Source: Actinomycetes bacterium | Lineage (GTDB): Bacteria; Actinomycetota; Actinomycetes; Actinomycetales; Micrococcaceae | Direction of reading: 5' to 3' | Assembly: GCA_023426375.1 (NCBI GenBank) | Contig: JAFAAV010000030.1 | Location: 1-10,908, forward strand | DNA length: 10,908 nucleotides | Shown: positions 5,963 to 10,908 of the stretch, piece after piece | Numbering within the stretch: the first letter of the stretch is position 1 | Layout of the letters: every line of letters starts with the position of its first letter | Program-made: the position numbers and the translations under genes | The notes under the pieces: generated by a model | Told to the model about the DNA's origin: nothing | Database searches by the model: none | Seen by the model: the letters and a program-made list of their open reading frames with translations, nothing else

Positions 5963-5968
5963 GTCTCT

Positions 5969-6607
5969 GTGACAACTGCAACCCATACCCCAGCCAAACC
6001 GGTAGGCGCGAACATCAATCGCCCCAACCTCACTTCCGTGGGCACCATCGTGTGGCTCTCCTCCGAAGTGATGTTCTTCGCCGGTCTTTTCGCCATGTAC
6101 TTCACCCTCCGCGCAACATCTCCGGAGCTGTGGGAAGAACGGACTGCGATGCTCAACGTCCCGTTGGCGTTGATCAACACCATCATCTTGGTGCTCAGCT
6201 CCGTCACCTGTCAGTTCGGTGTGTTCGCCGCTGAGCGACTCCAGCCCCGCCGTACCGGCGGCATCTTCCAGTTCACCAAGTGGGGAATGACCGAATGGTT
6301 TGCCCTCACTTTCTTGATGGGTGCCGTCTTCGTCTCCGTTCAGGTGTACGAGTACGCGGTCCTGGTTTCTGAAGGTGTGACCATTGCGGCCGACGCATAC
6401 GGCTCCGCCTTCTACATCACCACCGGCTTCCACGCGATCCACGTGACCGGCGGTCTGATCGCATTCCTCTTCATCATGGGCCGCGCCTACGTTGCCAAGC
6501 GGTTCGGACACTACGAGGCCACCTCGGCCATCGTGGTCTCCTACTACTGGCACTTCGTGGACGTTGTCTGGATCGTCCTGTTCATCCTGGTCTACTTCAT
6601 TCAGTAG
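5969..6607 (+). CDS. ctaE: Cytochrome c oxidase (aa3 type) subunit III
   Basis: The product has 212 residues and is a five-helix subunit III of the heme-copper oxidase that passes electrons from cytochrome c to O2. Helices lie at about 24-44, 60-83, 98-122, 138-162 and 188-211. Helix 1 carries the family motif WLSSEVMFFAGLF with the conserved Glu (E33). The end has H-Y-E-A and SYYWHFVDVVWIVLF, both typical of COX3. Subunit III binds no metal and supports stability and proton uptake of subunit I. The GTG at 5969 is preferred: the frame extends upstream only to a TTG (5933) that falls in the -35 box, and a -10 sits 6 nt before the GTG. qcrC follows after 60 nt with its own Shine-Dalgarno, consistent with one operon. 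Subunits I, II and IV are not in this window. Confidence 0.95.
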   Translation: MTTATHTPAKPVGANINRPNLTSVGTIVWLSSEVMFFAGLFAMYFTLRATSPELWEERTAMLNVPLALINTIILVLSSVTCQFGVFAAERLQPRRTGGIFQFTKWGMTEWFALTFLMGAVFVSVQVYEYAVLVSEGVTIAADAYGSAFYITTGFHAIHVTGGLIAFLFIMGRAYVAKRFGHYEATSAIVVSYYWHFVDVVWIVLFILVYFIQ

Positions 6608-6667
6608 CCAGCAGGAACGATTCACCCCATCCCAGTCTCCAAGTACCGAGTAAAAGGAACGTTTGAC

Positions 6668-7459
6668 GTGAAGGCACTCTCACAAAAGCGCCGCCATCCC
6701 CTGGCAGTTCTCGCACTGCTCGTCATGGCTTTGCTTCTCACCGGTGGACTCTATGCAGTTGCCACAACCACCAACGAAGCCAAGGCCGAGACCACAACCT
6801 ACTCGGCACAGGACATTGAGGAAGGCCAGAAGTTGTTCCTGGCCAACTGCTCCACCTGCCACGGCTTGAACGCCGAGGGCACCGAGGCCGGTCCCAGCCT
6901 CATCGGTGTGGGTGCGGCTTCGGTTGACTTCCAGGTCGGCACCGGCCGTATGCCCATGCAGATGCAGGGCCCCCAGGCACAGGTCAAGCCGGAACAGTTC
7001 AATGAAGAACAGACCAAGCAGCTTGCCGGCTACGTGGCCTCCCTCGGCGCTGGCCCCGCCATCCCCGAGGACGAGTACCTGGACGTCACCAAGGGTGACT
7101 CCGCCAACGGCGCCAAGGTCTTCCTGGCCAACTGCGCTATGTGCCATAACGCCGCCGGCGCCGGTGGTGCACTGACCCGCGGTAAGTTCGCCCCCTCTGT
7201 GATGGGTGTCGACGAGGCTCACATCTACGAGGCCATGCAGACCGGCCCGCAGAACATGCCCGTGTTCAACGATGCCAACATCACCCCGGAGGAAAAGCGT
7301 GACGTGATCACCTACCTCAAGGCGTTGGACAACAACACCGATCCGGGTGGATTCAACCTGGGCTCGCTCGGCCCGGTCTCTGAGGGTCTTCTGATCTGGA
7401 GCATCGGTCTGGCCGTGGTCATCGGCTTCACCGTCTGGCTCACTTCCCGCTCCGCCTGA
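6668..7459 (+). CDS. qcrC: Cytochrome bc1 complex diheme cytochrome c subunit
   Basis: QcrC carries electrons from the Rieske centre directly to the aa3 oxidase. The 263-residue product has an N-terminal membrane anchor (about 12-32), two c-type heme sites, CSTCH (61-65) and CAMCH (156-160), and a C-terminal helix (about 238-258) before WLTSRSA. Likely axial Met ligands are in GRMPMQ (M95 or M97) and QNMPVF (M197). Two cytochrome c domains in one chain are characteristic of actinobacteria, where this subunit replaces a separate soluble cytochrome c and bridges complexes III and IV. Both domains face outside the membrane. The GTG start has AAAGGA (6653-6658) 9 nt upstream. It lies between ctaE (60 nt) and qcrA (74 nt), and the gap to qcrA holds an 18-bp palindrome. 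Confidence 0.97.
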   Translation: MKALSQKRRHPLAVLALLVMALLLTGGLYAVATTTNEAKAETTTYSAQDIEEGQKLFLANCSTCHGLNAEGTEAGPSLIGVGAASVDFQVGTGRMPMQMQGPQAQVKPEQFNEEQTKQLAGYVASLGAGPAIPEDEYLDVTKGDSANGAKVFLANCAMCHNAAGAGGALTRGKFAPSVMGVDEAHIYEAMQTGPQNMPVFNDANITPEEKRDVITYLKALDNNTDPGGFNLGSLGPVSEGLLIWSIGLAVVIGFTVWLTSRSA

Positions 7460-7466
7460 GAGCATC

Positions 7467-7484
7467 TGCCGGTCATGACCGGCA
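7467..7484 (+). other. Perfect 18-bp palindrome between qcrC and qcrA
   Basis: TGCCGGTCATGACCGGCA equals its reverse complement. As RNA it gives a 7-bp stem (7467-7473 with 7478-7484) and a CATG loop, starting 8 nt after the qcrC stop. No T-run follows. It may protect the 3' end of an upstream mRNA piece, mark an RNA processing point, or bind a dimeric regulator. qcrA lacks an obvious promoter of its own, so full termination here is unlikely. Confidence 0.5.
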
Positions 7485-7533
7485 AACCTGACACAGCATT
7501 ATTCAAAGCATCAAGAGAAGAATGAGGGACCAC

Positions 7534-8628
7534 ATGGGCGACCATCGTGACGGCACTCCCCAGCACAGCGGGGCGGTTGTCACCTCGGACGGAGCGGCTA
7601 AGAATCAGTTCCCCGACCCGGGACTTCCGCCGCACCGTCCTCGTGTGACAGACGTTGACCCCAAGGCTGCGAAGCGTGCCGAACGGCAGGTAGTACTGCT
7701 GTTCATCATCTCGATCCTCGGATCGATTCTGTTCTTCATCGCATACTTCGGTATCCGAGTCGACGGACCGATCTATGACGTGGTCAACACCGAACCCACG
7801 AGCCAGCTGCGTCTCCAGAACTTGCTTCTGGGTCTCGGCATCGCACTGGGCATGTTCGGTATCGGTATCGGCGTGGTGCAGTGGGCACGCACTCTCATGC
7901 CCGACCACGAACTGGTCGAGGAACGTCACGACGTGCGCACCGAGGAACAGCGTGCGGAGGCTCAGGAAATCCTGACCACCATTTACGACGAGTCCGGCAT
8001 CAAGCGCCGCCCGCTCCTGCGTAACACCCTGATCGGTGCCGCTGTTCTGGCTCCGCTCCCCTTCGTGGGTCTGCTCCGCGACCTGGGCCCCACCGACCTG
8101 ACCGTTCTCCGCCACACCATCTGGGAAGAAGGAGTCCGCTTGGTGCGCGACCCCTCCGGCACCCCGATCAAGGCGTCGGACATTACCCTGGGCTCCGCGT
8201 TCCACGTGGTCCCCGAGAACCTTTCCGAGCTGGGCCACCACGACGGTTACCTGGACGAGAAGGCTAAGGCCGTTGTGCTGCTCATGCGCCTCGACCCGGA
8301 CAAGGTGAACGTCTCCGCGGATCGCGAGGACTGGAACGTCGACGGTATCTTCGCGTACTCCAAGGTCTGCACCCACGTCGGTTGCCCCATCGCGCTGTAC
8401 GAGCAGCACACTCACCACCTGCTGTGCCCGTGCCACCAGTCCACCTTCGATCTCACCAACGAGTGCGAAGTGATCTTCGGCCCGGCATCGCGTCCGCTGC
8501 CCCAGCTGCCCATTACCGTTGATTCCGAGGGATACCTCGTTGCGCGTAGCGACTTCCACGAGCCCGTGGGACCCACCTACTCGCAGCGCGGATTCGCAGT
8601 CCGAGAGATGCAGGGTGAGGCAAACTGA
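7534..8628 (+). CDS. qcrA: Cytochrome bc1 complex Rieske iron-sulfur subunit
   Basis: QcrA takes one electron from menaquinol at the Qo site and passes it to QcrC. The 364-residue product has three hydrophobic helices at about 52-74, 96-117 and 163-181, more than the single anchor of mitochondrial Rieske proteins and typical of actinobacteria. The 2Fe-2S domain shows CTHVGCP (C279, H281 ligands; C284) and CPCHQS (C298, H301 ligands; C300), with C284 and C300 as the stabilising disulfide. GPASRPLPQLP (316-326) is the proline loop. The ATG at 7534 is preferred because GAGGGA (7524-7529) sits just upstream. An ATG at 7522 would add four residues (MRDH) with a weaker AGAGAAG before it. The stop overlaps the qcrB start by one base (TGATG), so translation is coupled. 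Confidence 0.95.
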   Translation: MGDHRDGTPQHSGAVVTSDGAAKNQFPDPGLPPHRPRVTDVDPKAAKRAERQVVLLFIISILGSILFFIAYFGIRVDGPIYDVVNTEPTSQLRLQNLLLGLGIALGMFGIGIGVVQWARTLMPDHELVEERHDVRTEEQRAEAQEILTTIYDESGIKRRPLLRNTLIGAAVLAPLPFVGLLRDLGPTDLTVLRHTIWEEGVRLVRDPSGTPIKASDITLGSAFHVVPENLSELGHHDGYLDEKAKAVVLLMRLDPDKVNVSADREDWNVDGIFAYSKVCTHVGCPIALYEQHTHHLLCPCHQSTFDLTNECEVIFGPASRPLPQLPITVDSEGYLVARSDFHEPVGPTYSQRGFAVREMQGEAN

Positions 8629-10292
8629 TGTCGTCAACTACTGATTACGAGTACCAGCCCCGCACACGTTCCGGGCGGATCGCTAACTTCGTAGACACCC
8701 GCGCGGGTGTCTCCCCCATGGTCAAGGAGTTCGGTCGCAAGATCTTCCCTGACCACTGGACCTTCATGTTCGGTGAGGTTGCCCTCTACAGCTTTGTCAT
8801 TCTGCTGTTGTCGGGAACGTTCCTGGCCTTCTGGTTCGACCCCACCATGACCTCCTTGGAGTACCACGGCAGCTACGTCCCCATGCAGGGCGTGGAAATG
8901 TCGGGTGCGTATGCCTCCACGCTGAACATTTCGTTCGACATCCGCGGTGGCCTGTTCCTGCGTCAGCTCCACCACTGGTCGGCCCTGATGTTCGTCATGG
9001 CGCTGTCGGTGCACATGCTCCGCGTGTTCTTCACGGGTGCATTCCGCCGTCCCCGTGAGCTCAACTGGGTCGTCGGCTGCGTGCTCTTCCTCCTGGCGAT
9101 CGTGGCCGGCTTCTCCGGCTACTCCCTCCCCGATGACGTTCTGTCCGGTAACGGTCTGCGCATCGCGGACGCCATGCTGAAGGCGATCCCCGTGGTCGGT
9201 ACCTACATGTCGATGTTCATGTTCGGTGGCGAGTTCCCCGGTCTGGCAATTATCGGCCGTATGTACATCGCTCACGTGCTGATCATCCCCGCGCTGATCC
9301 TCATGATGATCGTCGTGCACTTGTTCATGGTTGTCGTGCACAAGCACACCCAGTACCCGGGCCCGGGTCGCACCGAGGACAATGTGGTCGGCTTCCCCGT
9401 TGGCCCCGTGTACGCGGCCAAGGCCGGTGGCTTCTTCTTCATCGTGTTCGGCATCCTGTCCACGTTGGCAGCGACCACCACCATCAACGCGGTGTGGAAC
9501 TACGGCCCGTACGACCCCTCGCCGGTTCAGGCAGGTTCTCAGCCCGACTTCTACATGGGCTTCCCTGACGGTGCGCTGCGCCTCATGCCCGGTGCCTGGC
9601 CGTTCTCCTGGGAGTGGACGATCTTCGGTCTCGAATTCCCGATGGCCATCCTGCTGCCGTTGCTCCCGATCGGTCTGATGTTCGTGGCAATGTTCGCGTA
9701 CCCGTGGATCGAACGCTGGGTCACCAAGGACAACCGCGTGCACAACGTGCTCGACCGTCCGCGTAACGCCCCGTTCCGTACTGCCATTGGTGCGGCTGCC
9801 GTGACGTTCTACGCAGTGCAGATGATGGCGGCCAGCTCCGACCTCATCGCTACGCACTTCTCGGTGGGCCTGAACGACGTCACGTACTGGCTGCGTGCCG
9901 CGTACTTCCTGGGCCCGATCCTCGCGTTCATCATCACTCGCCGCATGTGCTTGGCGCTGCAGCGCAAGGACCGCGAGATTGTTCTGCACGGTCGCGAATC
10001 CGGTCGGATTCAGGCCCTGCCGCACGGTGAGTTCGTCGAGGTCCACGAACCCCTGGACGAGTACAAGCGCTACCGTCTGGTGAACTTCGAGGACTACCAG
10101 GTGGAGCCGGCCCGTGCGAATGCCAAGGGCAAGATCACCGGAACTGAGAAGCTCCGTGGTCGCCTGAGCCGCTGGTACTTCGAAGACCGCGTTGCTCCCG
10201 TGACTCCCAAGGAGCTCGAGGCCGCGCACGGTCACCACGACGACCACGAGACCGTCGGGGCTGGATCCCACAAGGCTCAGCTCGACAAGTAA
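8628..10292 (+). CDS. qcrB: Cytochrome bc1 complex cytochrome b subunit
   Basis: QcrB is the membrane core that oxidises menaquinol at the Qo site and reduces quinone at the Qi site through two b hemes. The 554-residue product carries the heme-ligand histidines H115 and H129 in helix B (LHHWSALMFVMALSVH) and H216 and H231 in helix D (AHVLII...VVH). Fourteen residues separate the helix D pair, as in cytochrome b6, versus 13 in mitochondria. The Qo motif reads PDFY (306-309), in place of mitochondrial PEWY. b6- and subunit-IV-like parts are fused in one chain, followed by a soluble tail (about 445-554) ending in a His-rich segment (HGHHDDH, 534-540). Long tails are usual in actinobacteria, and QcrB is the target of telacebec in mycobacteria. 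GAGG precedes the ATG, which overlaps the qcrA stop by one base. Confidence 0.97.
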   Translation: MSSTTDYEYQPRTRSGRIANFVDTRAGVSPMVKEFGRKIFPDHWTFMFGEVALYSFVILLLSGTFLAFWFDPTMTSLEYHGSYVPMQGVEMSGAYASTLNISFDIRGGLFLRQLHHWSALMFVMALSVHMLRVFFTGAFRRPRELNWVVGCVLFLLAIVAGFSGYSLPDDVLSGNGLRIADAMLKAIPVVGTYMSMFMFGGEFPGLAIIGRMYIAHVLIIPALILMMIVVHLFMVVVHKHTQYPGPGRTEDNVVGFPVGPVYAAKAGGFFFIVFGILSTLAATTTINAVWNYGPYDPSPVQAGSQPDFYMGFPDGALRLMPGAWPFSWEWTIFGLEFPMAILLPLLPIGLMFVAMFAYPWIERWVTKDNRVHNVLDRPRNAPFRTAIGAAAVTFYAVQMMAASSDLIATHFSVGLNDVTYWLRAAYFLGPILAFIITRRMCLALQRKDREIVLHGRESGRIQALPHGEFVEVHEPLDEYKRYRLVNFEDYQVEPARANAKGKITGTEKLRGRLSRWYFEDRVAPVTPKELEAAHGHHDDHETVGAGSHKAQLDK

Positions 10293-10323
10293 GGCAATGC
10301 TCGAATAGAGCGTTCATGAAGTT

Positions 10324-10347
10324 GCCCCCGAGGTTCGCCTCGGGGGC
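10324..10347. terminator. Strong terminator hairpin after qcrB
   Basis: GCCCCCGAGG (10324-10333) pairs perfectly with CCTCGGGGGC (10338-10347) around a TTCG loop, followed by the pyrimidine-rich TTCTTCGTATCTTT. It starts 32 nt after the qcrB stop. It lies 13 nt from the stop of the convergent reductase-like gene and probably serves both directions. Outer GAAG (10317-10320) and CTTC (10350-10353) could extend the stem across a TT/TT mismatch. Confidence 0.88.
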
Positions 10348-10359
10348 TTCTTCGTATCT

Positions 10360-10908
10360 TTACTCCCCTACTCGTCGTGTGAAGGTCATATGACTGACTC
10401 CCGATCCGGAGACGACAGACTCAATGTGAAACCGGTCTTCAAGTCCTTCCAGACCGTCCCAGAGTCGTTCCCCTCGTCCGAGGAGTATCGGAACCACCAC
10501 GATGTGCATCTGATCGATCAGATCGGCTTGGAGAAACTCTCGGACTGTTGTGGTGCCTCCGCCGATCCGGACATCCTTGCCTCCCGCGAGTTGGCGAGCT
10601 CGCCGCAACGCTTCAGGCGGATCCGCATGGACGAAATTGAACGTGGTACCACCGTCCATCTCGAGTGGGGGCCGCGGGTAGTGAGTCAGGACCACTACGG
10701 GTGTGTGAAATGGCGGGTTGCCTCCCCACCACCCGCGCCATTCCTCGTTCTCCCATGGACCTCTGGATGGGGCAAACTTGTTCCGCCCCATAATCTCCAC
10801 GCCGATGTCCTGGGCCCAGTTACTAGCAAAGGCGTCGTCCACTCCTACAGTCGGCTCCTGGCTGCCGTGGAACCCCATACGTTGAAACGTACGGGTGGGC
10901 AGGGCCCA
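10360..10908 (-). CDS. Dihydrofolate reductase / RibD C-terminal fold protein (partial, 5' end outside window)
   Basis: The frame ends with TAA at 10362-10360 and is open to the right edge, giving 182 visible residues starting WALPTRTFQRMGFHG. An ATG at 10876-10878 is in frame, but the residues before it continue the expected family pattern, so the true start lies outside the window. The middle has TGVDD-like VGVDDAFASNW, EIMGRNKFAPSRGPW, a Trp-rich EEWRGWWG and VVVLTHYPRPPLE. The end has VRIGGGTTTVREFL, then MHIVVVPILLGRGERLWDG. This is the RibD-C/DHFR-like group of actinobacterial reductases, where the glycine-rich turn binds NADPH. These proteins are generally not true folate enzymes and their substrates are mostly unknown. 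About 40-50 N-terminal residues are probably missing. It is convergent with the qcr operon and unrelated to it in function. Confidence 0.85.
   Translation of the reverse strand, partial: WALPTRTFQRMGFHGSQEPTVGVDDAFASNWAQDIGVEIMGRNKFAPSRGPWENEEWRGWWGGNPPFHTPVVVLTHYPRPPLEMDGGTTFNFVHADPPEALRRARQLAGGKDVRIGGGTTTVREFLQADLIDQMHIVVVPILLGRGERLWDGLEGLEDRFHIESVVSGSGVSHMTFTRRVGE

Noticed and set aside
5933..5968. Twelve-residue N-terminal extension of ctaE from a TTG at 5933
   Set aside because: The TTG coincides with a -35-like hexamer, and a -10 lies inside the extension; the residues do not resemble COX3 N-termini.
5786..6625. 279-codon minus-strand frame opposite ctaE
   Set aside because: Complement of a clear COX3 gene; highly charged Asp/Glu/His composition without motifs.
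7312..8637. 441-codon open frame on the minus strand
   Set aside because: It lies opposite qcrC and qcrA, whose heme and Rieske motifs prove the plus strand is coding; low-complexity composition and no family resemblance.
8634..10271. 545-codon open frame on the minus strand
   Set aside because: It is antisense to qcrB. Its composition (runs of His, Gln, Glu, Arg and Val with no hydrophobic core) is what the complement of a high-GC membrane protein gives, and it has no recognisable domain.
10360..10878. Complete reductase gene starting at the ATG at 10878
   Set aside because: The frame stays open to the window edge with family-like residues (TRTFQRM) before that Met, and the protein would lack its first strand; treated as partial.
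1..10908. CRISPR array, insertion sequence, tRNA or rRNA
   Set aside because: No regularly spaced repeats, transposase-like frame, cloverleaf or rRNA-like sequence seen on either strand.

Overview
The window is about 60% GC and reads as chromosome of a high-GC Gram-positive bacterium (Actinomycetota). The evidence is the gene set qcrC (a cytochrome c with two CxxCH sites), qcrA (a Rieske protein with extra membrane helices) and qcrB (a long-tailed cytochrome b) directly behind ctaE, with trpD divergent from it. This trpD/ctaE-qcrCAB order is familiar from mycobacteria and Micrococcales. A family such as Micrococcaceae is plausible but cannot be proven from this window.

Left part (1-3898), accessory in character. 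It holds the C-terminal end of a TetR-family repressor, then a spacer with a perfect 14-bp palindrome that looks like an operator. Next is a short YCII-domain gene that seems to have lost its 3' half, and a strong 16-bp hairpin. On the minus strand follow a UvrA-like tandem ABC ATPase that looks too short to carry the UvrB-binding domain, and a secreted DUF4232 protein. The DUF4232 leader can fold into three consecutive hairpins, and the last one partly contains the Shine-Dalgarno sequence.

Middle part (3899-5789), housekeeping. It holds a DUF3054 membrane protein, a stand-alone Lrp/AsnC ligand-binding (RAM) domain protein and, convergent to them, trpD of tryptophan biosynthesis. DUF3054, trpD and ctaE each have a -10-like hexamer exactly 6 nt before the start codon and no good Shine-Dalgarno, which suggests leaderless transcripts.

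Right part (5790-10347), respiratory chain. ctaE (oxidase subunit III) and qcrC-qcrA-qcrB (the cytochrome bc1-type complex) run left to right and end at a textbook GC stem with a TTCG loop. Together they encode menaquinol:cytochrome c oxidoreductase plus one subunit of the aa3 oxidase, consistent with the bcc-aa3 supercomplex of actinobacteria. The oxidase subunits I, II and IV are not in the window. Convergent to qcrB, and running off the right edge, is a DHFR/RibD-C-fold reductase-like protein.

No mobile element, CRISPR array or RNA gene of a known class was found. The least-explained elements are the DUF4232 5' leader, the TetR-type palindrome, the palindrome between qcrC and qcrA, and the hairpin between trpD and ctaE.
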